A stretch of 64,000 nucleotides of DNA, from contig JAIQGL010000001.1 of NCBI GenBank assembly GCA_020072585.1, positions 1 to 64,000 of the forward strand. Direction: 5' to 3'. The stretch is from Terriglobia bacterium. GTDB taxonomy: Bacteria > Acidobacteriota > Terriglobia > Terriglobales > Acidobacteriaceae. Under the pieces are notes generated by a model, which worked only from the letters and a program-made list of their open reading frames with translations, was not told where the DNA came from and made no database searches. Both the position numbers and the translations under genes were made by a program. The number at the start of each line of letters is the position of its first letter. Within the stretch, counting starts at the first letter, position 1. Positions 51,576-60,894 of the stretch are shown piece by piece.

Positions 51576-52460
51576 TCAGAACCAGCGTTTCTTTTTGAAA
51601 TACAGCAGCGTGGAGACGGTGGTCACGGCCATGAGCCCAATCGAATAGAGTGTGCCGTGTGGATCATGTTGCCAAGGCAGGGGCAGGTTCATGCCGAAGA
51701 AGCCGGTAATAATCACCAGCGGCAGCGCCACTGTTCCCCAGATGGTCAGCACTTTCATGACTTCATTGGTCCGGTTGGCAATGGCGGAGAGATAAATGTC
51801 CAGAGCGCCGCTCAGCAGGTCGCGGTAGGTCTCAATGAATTCGGTGGTGCGGACCACGTGGTCATAGACATCGCGCAGATAGGGGTCAAACTCGTCAGAA
51901 AGGACTCCACCTTCGCGCCGGACCAGCGAGTTCACCACCTCGCGCATTCCGGCCGCGGCGCGGCGAAACTCAATCAGGTTGCGTTTGAGTTTGAAAATGC
52001 GTGCCAGCACAGGCGGCTCAGGGCACTCCAGCACGATCGACTCTATTTCAGCGGTCTCATCGGCGATGCGGTCAAGCACCGGTGAGTATTCGTCAACGAT
52101 CGTGTCCAGAAGAATATAAAAGATCTTGCCGATATCGGTGACCTTGCCCTGTTCGGCGCGGACGCGGGTTTTTTCCAGGATATCCGACTCAGGTTCATGC
52201 ACGCTGACCAGTTCTTTCTCAGTCAGAAAAACATCAAAGTCTTCAAAGGTAAAGTTGGCGTCGTTGCGCAGATGTTTCAGCACGCAAAAAATGTAGTGTT
52301 CATGCTCTTCTGTTTTGGCGCGTTGCGGACGGTGGCGGCAATCCTCTACCTGCAACTCGTGAAAGCCCAGGCGATGGGCAAGCTTGTCCAGCTCAGGAGA
52401 GCTAGGGTCGGGAACGTCAAACCATAAAGCTCCGGGCAGCGGCTGATGGGCAGAACTCAT
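51576..52460 (-). CDS. corA: CorA-type divalent metal transporter
   Basis: The 294-residue protein has a cytosolic alpha/beta N-terminal domain and long helix, then two C-terminal membrane helices. The pore signature GFFGMNLPLPW (GMN) follows the first helix, and basic residues (FKKKRWF) close the protein. CorA family pentamers import Mg2+ or related ions. DEFDPYLRDVYDHV and similar helices match the stalk. The length is a little under the usual 310-320. It is convergent with the preceding hydrolase gene, 28 bp away. Confidence 0.93.
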   Translation of the reverse strand: MSSAHQPLPGALWFDVPDPSSPELDKLAHRLGFHELQVEDCRHRPQRAKTEEHEHYIFCVLKHLRNDANFTFEDFDVFLTEKELVSVHEPESDILEKTRVRAEQGKVTDIGKIFYILLDTIVDEYSPVLDRIADETAEIESIVLECPEPPVLARIFKLKRNLIEFRRAAAGMREVVNSLVRREGGVLSDEFDPYLRDVYDHVVRTTEFIETYRDLLSGALDIYLSAIANRTNEVMKVLTIWGTVALPLVIITGFFGMNLPLPWQHDPHGTLYSIGLMAVTTVSTLLYFKKKRWF

Positions 52461-52662
52461 CTTAAGAAAGTATAGCTGGTGCTTTGTTGCCTCAGGCTAC
52501 TCTCAAGCCTGCGCCAATTCCAGTGCCCGGCAGCAAGCGGAGCAGCATTTTGCCAAACGGAGCTGCATTTGACCTTAGTTCGGCAACCTCCCGCACCCGC
52601 CTTAGTTCTAACGATGTAAGGCCAAACCTTCCTCTGGGGCCACTTATCAAGTTATCAAGCAC

Positions 52663-53424
52663 ATGCGGTTCACCAACTTCATTCTGGTTTTGTTATTCGG
52701 TTGCGGCATCGCCTCAGCTCAGCAAGCCTTGGTGGCCTCCGTACCGTTCGCTCCCAACCCGATCGTGGGGATGGTGGAAGCGCCTCTGGTTGAGCCGCTT
52801 CTCGCACCGCCCATGCCTCGCTTCCAGCAGATGAAGAACCTGATCAAGCTGCAGATCACGCGCGTTGTTGATGGCAAGACTTATCTGTCAGTTCGGGAAT
52901 GGCAGCCTTTGACGGCTGGAGAAAAGTTTCAGGTATTTCTCCATAGCACACATTCGCCGCGGACCTTCTTCAACGCCGCGTTTGACGAAGCAGCCGACCG
53001 CGCCAAAGGCAGGCGCCTGAATCGTGAATATGAGGCAGGTTTTCGCGGCGTGGGCCAGCGCTACGGAATCAACCTGGCGACCAATGAGACAGACGTTTTC
53101 TTTCAGCGCTTCCTTTTTCCTACTCTGCTCAGGCAGGACCCCAGATATTTCCGCAATCCTGATCTGCCTTTCTTCAAGCGCGCGCTGTATGCCATGAGCC
53201 GCGTGCTCATCACCCGGACTGACAACGGCGGACAGACCTTCAACTCGTCACGAATTTTAAGTATTGCCGCCTCACGCGCTGTATCTGACCTTTATGTTCC
53301 CGGCGAACGGCAGGGAATGCGCCCCATTGTCGGGTGCGTCAGCTTTACCCTGTTGCGCGACGCAGGCGAGAACCTGCTGCATGAGTTCTGGCCGGACGTA
53401 CGCCGCAAATTTCTTCACCGCTGA
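52663..53424 (+). CDS. Exported protein of unknown function
   Basis: The 253-residue protein has a signal peptide (residues 1-19, FILVLLFGCGIASAQ). The mature part contains FINAAFDEAADRAKGRRLNREYEAGF-like helices and a C-terminal alpha-helical section with SRILSIAASRAVSDLYVPG, reminiscent of acidobacterial exported proteins that lack a defined domain. No catalytic motif is visible. The ATG follows a weak ribosome site; it stands alone between CorA and the VOC gene. Confidence 0.6.
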   Translation: MRFTNFILVLLFGCGIASAQQALVASVPFAPNPIVGMVEAPLVEPLLAPPMPRFQQMKNLIKLQITRVVDGKTYLSVREWQPLTAGEKFQVFLHSTHSPRTFFNAAFDEAADRAKGRRLNREYEAGFRGVGQRYGINLATNETDVFFQRFLFPTLLRQDPRYFRNPDLPFFKRALYAMSRVLITRTDNGGQTFNSSRILSIAASRAVSDLYVPGERQGMRPIVGCVSFTLLRDAGENLLHEFWPDVRRKFLHR

Positions 53425-53444
53425 AGTCTTCTTACCGCGCTAAA

Positions 53445-53822
53445 TCAAGCCTTACCTTCAGGACCGAACAGAGACAGCAGGTGCCCATCCACATCCTTGA
53501 AGTGGACTGCCCAATCCGTGGGCGTGACCTGGCGCGGATCGCCCAGGAAAACGATGCCTTTCTCGCCCAGCGCCTTGTGCGTGGCGCGCAGATTGTCCAC
53601 GCCAAAGGAAACTTCCGTTGCTCCAGCCACATGCGGCGCCGAGTTCACGTGACCGGGGCTGAGTCCGATCATCACCGTACCGCATTGCAGCAGCGCCAAG
53701 GCAGGCTCCTGAAAGATCAATTTGAGGCCCAGTTTGTCTTTGTAAAATGCCACGGCCTGGCGCAGATCACGCACGCCAAGCATGATGGCCGCAATACGCG
53801 AGAGCTGGACTGTTTCCGCCAT
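53445..53822 (-). CDS. VOC (glyoxalase/bleomycin-resistance fold) protein
   Basis: The 125-residue protein shows the beta-alpha-beta-beta-beta pairs of the VOC fold: RIAAIMLGVRDLRQAVAFYKDKLGLKL is seen in outline at residues 8-34, and VTPTDWAVHFKDVDGHLLSLFG in outline near 100-121. VOC proteins bind metals and act as dioxygenases, glyoxalases or antibiotic-binding proteins; the role here is not evident. The start follows AAGGAG. It is divergent from the MarR gene, with two operator-like palindromes between, so it is probably the regulator's target. Confidence 0.85.
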   Translation of the reverse strand: MAETVQLSRIAAIMLGVRDLRQAVAFYKDKLGLKLIFQEPALALLQCGTVMIGLSPGHVNSAPHVAGATEVSFGVDNLRATHKALGEKGIVFLGDPRQVTPTDWAVHFKDVDGHLLSLFGPEGKA

Positions 53823-53852
53823 GTTCTTCTCCTTCTCGCTAATCTGATATAG

Positions 53853-53914
53853 TTAGCAAGGCTAATTAAAACTGTTGCGCCGTGGCGTGTCAAGCAAATA
53901 GTTAGCCTGGCTAA
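53853..53914. promoter_or_regulatory. Paired MarR operators between VOC and marR genes
   Basis: TTAGCAAGGCTAA at 53853-53865 and TTAGCCTGGCTAA at 53902-53914 are two copies of the dyad TTAGC-N3-GCTAA, each preceded by ATAG, 49 bp apart. Each lies next to one of the divergent starts. MarR dimers typically bind such sites and repress both genes. Confidence 0.75.
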
Positions 53915-53928
53915 TCAATAGGCTGGTC

Positions 53929-54375
53929 ATGGGCAAACTGAACAAAACGGCAATGAACAAAACAGAAGAGCTGGCGGACCGGCTCCATAGCACCGCCATC
54001 CATCTCCTGCGCCAGGTGCGTGTTCAGGATGCGGCCACGGGCATCGCTCCGGCACGTCTCTCGGCGCTTTCCGTCCTGGTTTTCGGCGGCCCTATCTCTC
54101 TTAACGGCCTGGCGAGCGCGGAGCAGGTGCGTCCGCCCACCATGAGCCGCATTGTAGATGCGCTGGAATCTGAAGGGTTGGTCCGCCGCCGCACGAATGA
54201 GCAGGACCGCCGGGCCGTGGTGATTGAAGCCACGGAAAAAGGCGCGGCGATTCTCTGGCAGGGAAGAAAACGGCGGGTCAAGTTTCTGGCCAGGCATCTT
54301 TCACGGCTCAGTGCAGCGGAACGCAGGCAGATTGAAAATGCGGTGCGGGCAATCCAGAAAGCAATGACGAAGTAA
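53929..54375 (+). CDS. MarR-family transcription regulator
   Basis: The 148-residue protein has a helical dimer arm and a winged helix: PISLNGLASAEQVRPPTMSR (recognition helix region), then ALESEGLVRRRTNEQDRRAV, the classic MarR wing with D-x-R. MarR proteins lose DNA binding when they bind small aromatic ligands. The divergent VOC gene and two matched dyads between them fit an autoregulated pair. An internal ATG at 53953 is an alternative start. Confidence 0.9.
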   Translation: MGKLNKTAMNKTEELADRLHSTAIHLLRQVRVQDAATGIAPARLSALSVLVFGGPISLNGLASAEQVRPPTMSRIVDALESEGLVRRRTNEQDRRAVVIEATEKGAAILWQGRKRRVKFLARHLSRLSAAERRQIENAVRAIQKAMTK

Positions 54376-54462
54376 CCTCGCAAGGGCCGTCATCTCGTCC
54401 CAGGGAGTGGATCGTGTTGCGGGGCCATATTGTATGATAGCGGCTTCCCGAGGCCTGAATCC

Positions 54463-57168
54463 ATGCTGACTCTCTCTTCTTTCCGTGCGAGATTCGCGCT
54501 CTGCCACCTTGCTCTGTTGATCACGGCTATCACCGGCGTTCAGGCGCAAAGACTGCCCAATACCGTTGTCCCCAGCCATTACAGGTTGTCCCTTGATCCT
54601 GACATCAGTGGGCAGAAATTTTCCGGTGAAGAAACCATCACCGTGAAGGTGCTGCAATCCACGCGTGAAATCGTGCTGAATTCACTGGGCCTTGAGATCT
54701 CTCTGGCGGAAGTGCTGCCGGGACTTGATATGGCCACTCTGCCCGCGCAGGTGACGTATGATCAGCCGAATGAAATGGCGCGCCTGACCTTTGCCAAACC
54801 GGTGCCTGCCGGCATCGTCGGTCTGCATCTCAAATATTCCGGAAAGCTCACGGCCGGTCTGCGCGGGCTCTACCTGAGCAAATCAGCGCGGCGGCAATAT
54901 GCGGTCACGCAATTTGAAGGCACCTACGCGCGCATGATGTTCCCTGGCTTTGACGAGCCTGGCTTCAAAGCTACGTTTGATCTCTCCGTGATCGCGGACA
55001 AGGGTGACACGGCCATTTCCAACGGACGCATTATCAAGGACGAGCTGGTCGCCGGATCAGACCGCCACAAGCTCACCTTCTCCACCTCGCCCAAAATGTC
55101 CACGTATCTGGTGGCGCTGGCCATTGGCGACTGGCAGTGCCTGGAGCGCACGGTGGATGGCGTTCCTATCCGCGTCTGCGCCGAGCCGGAGAAGAAGCAA
55201 TATGGGCAGTTCGCGCTGGAAGCGGCGGCCCAGTCAATCCATTTCTATAACCAGTGGTATGGGATCAAATATCCCTTTGAAAAGCTCGACATGCTGGCCA
55301 TTCCGGACTACGAGTGGGGCGGCATGGAGAACACGGCTTCCATTTTCTATCGCGACACGGCCCTGCTGATGGACGAAAAGACCGCCTCCGTCTTCAGCAA
55401 GCGCGGACACGCCACGGTGGTGGCGCATGAGATCGCGCACCAGTGGTTCGGCGATCTGGTGACCGCTGCCTGGTGGGACGACATCTGGCTGAACGAGGGA
55501 TTTGCCAGCTGGATGGAGCGCAAACCTATCATGGCGTGGCATCCGGAGTGGCATCTGGAAGAAGACGAGACAGCCACGGCGCAGCAGGTCATCGGGCAGG
55601 ATTCACTGAGCGCGGCCCGGGCCATCCATGGCGCCCCGCGCACCTCTGCTGAGATCAAAGAGATGTTTGACGGCATCACCTATGAAAAAGGCGCGGCCGT
55701 GATTGGCATGCTTGAGTCATACCTGGGGCCGGAAGTTTTCCGCAAAGGCGTGAATGCATATTTGCAAGCATATGCCAACGGCAACGCCGCGTCGGCTGAT
55801 TTCTGGCAGGCCATGGCCAAAGTCTCAGGGAAGCCCGTCGACAAAATCATGCCGACCTTCGTAATGCAGCCCGGAGTTCCGTTGCTGACGGTGAATGGAA
55901 GTTGTACCGGCGGCAAGACGACGCTGCAGCTCTCGCAACAGCGCTTCCTGCTCGGTGCTTCCCCGGCGAAGCAAGACCAGACGTGGTCAATCCCGGTCTG
56001 CACCAAAGCGGAGCATAACGCAGGATCGGCTTGTTACCTTGCCAACACAAGCTCTGAAAAAGTCACCGCAAACGCATGTCCGGCATGGATATTTGCGAAT
56101 CGCAATGCCAAGGGCTATTACCGTGTGTTCTATCAAGACCTGAAAAACCTGATGAGTGTGGCTGCGGCGGCGGAAAAAGAGCTGACCGTGCCGGAGCGCA
56201 TCGCGCTGGTGGAAGACACCTGGGCCATGACGCGCGCTGGGAAGGAGCCCGTGGGCGTTTTCCTGAACGTTGCCCGTGAGCTGCGCGCGGAGCGCAACCG
56301 CCTGGTGGTTGATTTCATCGCCGGTCATCTGGATACGATTGCCCGGTCACTGGTGCCGCAGCAGAAGCAAAAGGAATTTCAGGGCTTTGTGCGCCAACAA
56401 TTTGGGCCGCTGGCGAAAGAGGTCGGATGGAGCGCCGGCGCAGATGACAGCGACGAGCGAAAAGCCCTGCGCGCCAGTCTGCTGGCGATTCTGGGCAGCG
56501 CGGGCGATCCTGATGCTGTTGCCGCGGCAAAAAAACTTACGCAAGCGTATATGAAAGACACGAACTCCGTGGAAGGTACGATTGTGGGACCGGCGCTTGG
56601 CGTGGCGGCGGAAAACGGTGATGCTGCTCTCTATGACCAGTTCAATACCGCCATGGGGCATGCCCGCAACACTGACGAGTACTACCATTACCTTTTTGCG
56701 CTGACCTCCTTCCGCCAACCCGAGCTGGCCAGGCGCACTCTTGCGCTGGTGGATGAAGGAAAGATCCGCCAGCAGGATTATGTACGGCTCTTTCCCGCGC
56801 TGCTGGCTGAATCGCCTGCCCGCGAAATTGCCTGGGAGTACCTCAAGGCCCATTGGGACACTCTGGCGGAGAAGGTCACAACCTTTGGTGGACGCGGCGC
56901 CGTCTCTGCTCTGGGTGGGTTCTGTTCCGCTCCCATGCGTGATGAGGTAAAGCAGTTTTTCGCCAGCCATCGTGCGCCCGGAGCCGAACGAGCGTTGCAA
57001 CAGAGCCTGGAGCGCGCCGGCAACTGCATTGACTTCAAACAGGCACAAGGTCAGAACATGGAAAAGTGGCTGCTTCAACAGAGCACAACATCGCAACAAT
57101 CGCGCATGGTCCCCTCTGTTACCAGAGTGCTTACCACCTGGCCTGAGGACTCTGATAGATTTCATTGA
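54463..57168 (+). CDS. M1-family aminopeptidase, exported
   Basis: ATG 54463 gives 901 residues and a signal peptide (hydrophobic to about residue 25, GVQAQ). The M1 metallopeptidase marks are GGMENTASI (substrate-binding GxMEN) and HEIAHQWFGD with zinc ligands His322 and His326 and Glu345 in WLNEGF. This exact HExxH-x18-E spacing is seen. An ERAP1-like helical C-terminal domain follows. M1 enzymes remove N-terminal amino acids from peptides, here probably in the periplasm. The next gene starts within or just after the stop. Confidence 0.94.
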   Translation: MLTLSSFRARFALCHLALLITAITGVQAQRLPNTVVPSHYRLSLDPDISGQKFSGEETITVKVLQSTREIVLNSLGLEISLAEVLPGLDMATLPAQVTYDQPNEMARLTFAKPVPAGIVGLHLKYSGKLTAGLRGLYLSKSARRQYAVTQFEGTYARMMFPGFDEPGFKATFDLSVIADKGDTAISNGRIIKDELVAGSDRHKLTFSTSPKMSTYLVALAIGDWQCLERTVDGVPIRVCAEPEKKQYGQFALEAAAQSIHFYNQWYGIKYPFEKLDMLAIPDYEWGGMENTASIFYRDTALLMDEKTASVFSKRGHATVVAHEIAHQWFGDLVTAAWWDDIWLNEGFASWMERKPIMAWHPEWHLEEDETATAQQVIGQDSLSAARAIHGAPRTSAEIKEMFDGITYEKGAAVIGMLESYLGPEVFRKGVNAYLQAYANGNAASADFWQAMAKVSGKPVDKIMPTFVMQPGVPLLTVNGSCTGGKTTLQLSQQRFLLGASPAKQDQTWSIPVCTKAEHNAGSACYLANTSSEKVTANACPAWIFANRNAKGYYRVFYQDLKNLMSVAAAAEKELTVPERIALVEDTWAMTRAGKEPVGVFLNVARELRAERNRLVVDFIAGHLDTIARSLVPQQKQKEFQGFVRQQFGPLAKEVGWSAGADDSDERKALRASLLAILGSAGDPDAVAAAKKLTQAYMKDTNSVEGTIVGPALGVAAENGDAALYDQFNTAMGHARNTDEYYHYLFALTSFRQPELARRTLALVDEGKIRQQDYVRLFPALLAESPAREIAWEYLKAHWDTLAEKVTTFGGRGAVSALGGFCSAPMRDEVKQFFASHRAPGAERALQQSLERAGNCIDFKQAQGQNMEKWLLQQSTTSQQSRMVPSVTRVLTTWPEDSDRFH

Positions 57169-57179
57169 GAGCAGACTCA

Positions 57180-58400
57180 ATGATTCTGGCCGAAGGCCAC
57201 CAAATAACGGAAACAAAGCTCGACGTGCGTGTGCAAACCGGCAGCGCGGAGCTGGTTGAGCAGATCGCCGGCGAATGGCGTCGCCTCTGCGACGAATCGG
57301 GCGATGAAGAGGTTTTCTACCGTCCTGAGTGGGCACAGGCGTACTTACAGGCATTCGATTCCCAGGCCAGTGTAACCATCATCACGGCATGGGAGGGCGA
57401 GCGGCTCAGAGGCGTGCTGCCGCTGGTCTGGCGAAGGATCATTGGCTCTGGCCTTCCCATCACCAGGCTGACGTTGCCCTCCAACTTACACTCGTTGCGC
57501 GCCAGCTTGACAGTCTGCCCGGGGCAAGAGGGCGAAGCCGCGCTGCGATTACTGTGGCAGGCAACGCGAAATCTGCCGAAGTGGGATGTGCTCGATGTTA
57601 CCAATGTAGTGGACGGCAACGGCCTTGACCGCTTGTCCAGGCTGGCGAACGCAGACGGATATCCCACAGCCCGGAAACGAACTTCGCAAACACTGTATTT
57701 GCCGATCGGCCCATCGTCATTCGACCCAAAAGCGCAGCCACCCTGGCTGGCCGAAACAAGGCCCAAGTTTCGCTCCCATCTGCGGCGCACACGCAAGCAA
57801 CTGGAAGAGCAAGGAACGCTGGAATTCAAGCACGTGCATACTGCTGATCCCATTGCGCTCGAAAAGTTCTATGAACTGGAAGCATCGGGCTGGAAGGGCG
57901 CGGAAGGGACCGCAATCAAGTGCGATCCGCGCACGCGGCAGTTTTATGATCTGGTGGCGCAGGCGGCAGCGCGGGATGGCTACCTCTCACTGGACTTTCT
58001 TCAGTTGAATGGCAAGGCAATCGCCGGGCACTTCGGTTTCAACCTGCAGGGCAGATATTTTCTGGCGAAGGCGGGGTACGATGAATCGTTTCGCCGTCAG
58101 GGGCCGGGACAGTTGCTGGTGAATGAAGTGCTGAGCAAGACGCCGCAGCTCGGACTGCATGAATTTGATTTTGTGGGGCCAGCCACATGGGACGAAAGCC
58201 GCTGGGCATCGGCCCGGCGGTCGAACTACCGCATTTTTATTTTCAACCGGACCTGGTACGGACGGCTCCTGCGTTTCCTGCGAATATCGGTGCGGGAAAA
58301 AGTATTGGCCATGATGGGCCGGCTGGAAGATGAGAGCGCGCCGCTGGAGCTGAAGTCAAAGCCGCAAGGCAGTGACAAGGACCCCAGGGCGGACTCATAA
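57180..58400 (+). CDS. GNAT/FemAB-like acyltransferase
   Basis: ATG 57180 (12 bp after the M1 stop) is preferred over a TTG at 57165. The 406-residue protein contains a duplicated GNAT-like fold as in the BioF2/CelD-like and FemAB families: FYRPEWAQAYLQAF near the N-terminus, then FYELEASGWKGAEGTAI, and YDESFRRQGPGQLLVNEVL near residue 305. Such enzymes add acyl or aminoacyl groups to sugars, lipids or cell-wall precursors. It lies just before an ATP-grasp ligase with 1 bp between, so the two probably act together. Confidence 0.75.
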   Translation: MILAEGHQITETKLDVRVQTGSAELVEQIAGEWRRLCDESGDEEVFYRPEWAQAYLQAFDSQASVTIITAWEGERLRGVLPLVWRRIIGSGLPITRLTLPSNLHSLRASLTVCPGQEGEAALRLLWQATRNLPKWDVLDVTNVVDGNGLDRLSRLANADGYPTARKRTSQTLYLPIGPSSFDPKAQPPWLAETRPKFRSHLRRTRKQLEEQGTLEFKHVHTADPIALEKFYELEASGWKGAEGTAIKCDPRTRQFYDLVAQAAARDGYLSLDFLQLNGKAIAGHFGFNLQGRYFLAKAGYDESFRRQGPGQLLVNEVLSKTPQLGLHEFDFVGPATWDESRWASARRSNYRIFIFNRTWYGRLLRFLRISVREKVLAMMGRLEDESAPLELKSKPQGSDKDPRADS

Positions 58401-58401
58401 C

Positions 58402-59646
58402 ATGGCTTCGCAGCGCGACATTCCGGCGGTGTTTGTTGAGGGTCTGGATGTTTCCGCTTATGGCATCACGCGCAGCGTTGGCCGCCATGGTGTCCCGGTT
58501 TATGCGCTGAATGACCGCTTGCGCGATCCGTTGCGCTACTCGCGCTATTGCCGTGAGTGCTTCATTTTTCCTGACGATCCCAGCCAGCCGCGCGCCTATG
58601 CCGGAGACAGCGTAGCCAATGAAGATGTACTTTGCCGGCTGATGCTGGAATGGGGTGCGCGCTTCCAGCACAAGCCCGTGTTGTTTGCCACTTCAGACTG
58701 GTATGCGCGGTTTCTCTCCAACCAGCAGCAGAAGCTGGCGCAACGATTTCTCTTTCACTGGGTGCCGCCGGAGTTGTTTACCACCATTGTGGACAAGGGG
58801 ACCATGGTGCGCTTCTGCGAACGCGCCGGTGTGAAGGTCCCGCGGACGCACATTACGCTGCCTGAAGACGACATGGCGCAGGTGACGCGAGATTTTGTCT
58901 ATCCCTGCCTGGTCAAGCCCATCCATCGGTACACGGCGGGTTTTCCCGTGGAGTCAGCCAAGGTGCTGGTGGCGAAGACCGCGCAGGAGGCGCAGTCTTT
59001 TTTTGAGAAATATCCGCAAATGAAGGGCGCCACGCTGATGCAGGAGCTGATTGAGGGCGGCGACGACCAGGTTTTTCAATATACAGCGTTGGTCAACACC
59101 CGGGGTGAGATAGCCGCGCATTCCACGGTACGCAAGCTGCGGCAGTATCCTGCTGGTTACGGCAGCATGTGTTACGGACAGACGGAGTGGAATGAAGAGT
59201 TGGCCACGGAAGGGCGCAAGCTGATTCTTGCGCTCGGTTATCGCGGGTTGGGATCTCTGGAGTTCAAGTACCGGCAGAAGGACGGCGGTTATTACTTTAT
59301 TGAGATGAACACGCGCCTCCCCTGGTACAACGGCATCTTTGCCGATGCCGGCGTGAACCTGCCCCATCTCGCCTATCTCGATCTCACCGGCCAGGCTGCG
59401 GGTGATTTAGCGCCACCACGGCAACGCGACCTGACAACGTGGATGGGATATCACAACTACGCAAGCTGGTTTCAGGAAACAAAAACCGAGCATCCCATCG
59501 GCCGGGCGAAATTCATTTCCCACGTGGCGCAGGCCAAGTCTTATGCGTGGTGGAACTGGGCTGATCCCAAGCCATTTCTGGCGTCAGGAGTGTTGGCTGC
59601 CAGGCATGCGACGGGCAACGTTCTTCGTCGTCTGGGGCTGCGGTGA
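58402..59646 (+). CDS. ATP-grasp family ligase
   Basis: ATG 58402 lies 1 bp after the previous stop; the longer frame is unconserved. The 414-residue protein has a preATP-grasp domain (FVEGLDVSAYGITRSVGRHG) and an ATP-grasp core with YPCLVKPIHRY (ATP lysine), LMQELIEGGDDQVFQYTAL and LEFKYRQKDGGYYFIEMNTR (metal-binding Glu/Asn). These enzymes join a carboxylate to an amine or thiol using ATP. Substrate is unknown; D-aspartate ligase-like members are similar. Pairing with a GNAT/FemAB-like protein suggests synthesis of a modified peptide or surface compound. Confidence 0.82.
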   Translation: MASQRDIPAVFVEGLDVSAYGITRSVGRHGVPVYALNDRLRDPLRYSRYCRECFIFPDDPSQPRAYAGDSVANEDVLCRLMLEWGARFQHKPVLFATSDWYARFLSNQQQKLAQRFLFHWVPPELFTTIVDKGTMVRFCERAGVKVPRTHITLPEDDMAQVTRDFVYPCLVKPIHRYTAGFPVESAKVLVAKTAQEAQSFFEKYPQMKGATLMQELIEGGDDQVFQYTALVNTRGEIAAHSTVRKLRQYPAGYGSMCYGQTEWNEELATEGRKLILALGYRGLGSLEFKYRQKDGGYYFIEMNTRLPWYNGIFADAGVNLPHLAYLDLTGQAAGDLAPPRQRDLTTWMGYHNYASWFQETKTEHPIGRAKFISHVAQAKSYAWWNWADPKPFLASGVLAARHATGNVLRRLGLR

Positions 59647-59654
59647 CTTTTCTT

Positions 59655-60812
59655 TTAGTCTCGAAGGGCTTTGTTCTTGGCTGGGTCTTGAGCGTCTGGC
59701 AGGAAAAATGGGACATACTCCACTTGGGACGCGGGGTAATCGCCGGTGGTGAGGTCCAGCGGGCGCTGCGTCATGGCGCGACAGACGCTCAAAACAGCAT
59801 TCATCGCTGCCGGCTCGTTGCTTACAACCTTGGCCTCCCGGAGGCCCCTCTCCCGCAGGTAGGCAGAAACGCTTTTGGCTTCCAGGTACTTTCCCCAGCG
59901 CCAGGCATCGGAGTAATGCCGTTGCATTTGCTGATCGTCTTCCTGCGCGTCACCCGCTGGCGTGCCTGTTTCTTGTGATGTTACGCGGCCCGAACTTCCC
60001 GCGAGCAGGGCCTCGCGCGCCAGTGCCGGGTTCCAGGTACTTTCCGTGTGCGTTCCAGAAGTCAGAGCGAGGAAAGTGGAGTCAGACCAGCATTGGCTGC
60101 GGGTCTCATCATTAATCGTCTTGTCGGCCTCGTTCTTTCCCATCGGCTTGATGATTTCAGTGGCAATCAACACATGCTGGTACTCGTAGACGGTCGTGGA
60201 TACGGCTTCGACCAGCGCCGAGAAGCGGCTGGCCGTCAATGCCTTCGTCTCCGTTGTTGCCGATGGGTAGTAGAATGCGAAGGTCAGCGGGACAAAGTCG
60301 GGCCCGGTCTGGACAAAGGCCTTGTTGTAGGCGCTGCCGTTGGGCACAAGCAGCATCGTAAGCTTCAGTGGCAGCGGAGGCCGGCCCAGAAGGTAGTCCA
60401 CGACCTTGTAGGCCCGCGTGAATGCCTGCTCCCAGGTTGCCGCAGGGTGGCTCCAATCATCGGGCTCGCCGGCCCTCTGCTGAACCTTCTTGTCGCTTTG
60501 CCACGCCTTCCACGATGCCAGCAGGGACGGTACAACTCGCACCTCCCACTGCCAGTTTCCTGTGCTGCCTGAAGCGATGAGCGCAGTTGGCTCGCCGCTC
60601 ATGGGGTTGGCGCCGTTGAGCTTCGTGATCGAGTGGGTGCGGTATCCTGAGTCGGACTTCTGCAAGCCCACGGCCCATATCTGGGCGTCCGGCGCCTGCA
60701 TCAACTCAGGTCGAGCGTCAAAGCGGTAGTGCACGCAACCGGTCAGGGCTGCCCAGAGCATGACCATAGCCAGGGTCAAGCGGCAGAGGCGTTTTTTTAC
60801 CAGGTGTCTCAT
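59655..60812 (-). CDS. Putative lipoprotein, unknown function
   Basis: ATG 60812 gives 385 residues with a lipoprotein signal: KKRLCRLTLAMVMLWAALTGC, in outline, with the lipid-modified Cys about residue 26. The mature protein has no recognised domain; it contains a mixed alpha/beta section with YEYQHVLIATEI in the middle, which only resembles a gluzincin helix and lacks HExxH. It is convergent with the ATP-grasp gene and in the same direction as the next lipoprotein gene. Confidence 0.62.
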   Translation of the reverse strand: MRHLVKKRLCRLTLAMVMLWAALTGCVHYRFDARPELMQAPDAQIWAVGLQKSDSGYRTHSITKLNGANPMSGEPTALIASGSTGNWQWEVRVVPSLLASWKAWQSDKKVQQRAGEPDDWSHPAATWEQAFTRAYKVVDYLLGRPPLPLKLTMLLVPNGSAYNKAFVQTGPDFVPLTFAFYYPSATTETKALTASRFSALVEAVSTTVYEYQHVLIATEIIKPMGKNEADKTINDETRSQCWSDSTFLALTSGTHTESTWNPALAREALLAGSSGRVTSQETGTPAGDAQEDDQQMQRHYSDAWRWGKYLEAKSVSAYLRERGLREAKVVSNEPAAMNAVLSVCRAMTQRPLDLTTGDYPASQVEYVPFFLPDAQDPAKNKALRD

Positions 60813-60894
60813 GAAACTGGATAGGCCGGAATCAAGGCAGCCCATTGACCTTTTCGCATGTCAATCCGTACGATACCACGAGAATCTATTTCTA

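Noticed and set aside
51465-52085. 206-codon + frame opposite corA
   Set aside because: It is antisense to a gene with the GMN signature and shows no pattern of its own.
56347-57354. 335-codon minus frame across the M1 aminopeptidase gene
   Set aside because: The M1 gene carries all catalytic motifs on the other strand; the antisense frame has no family pattern.
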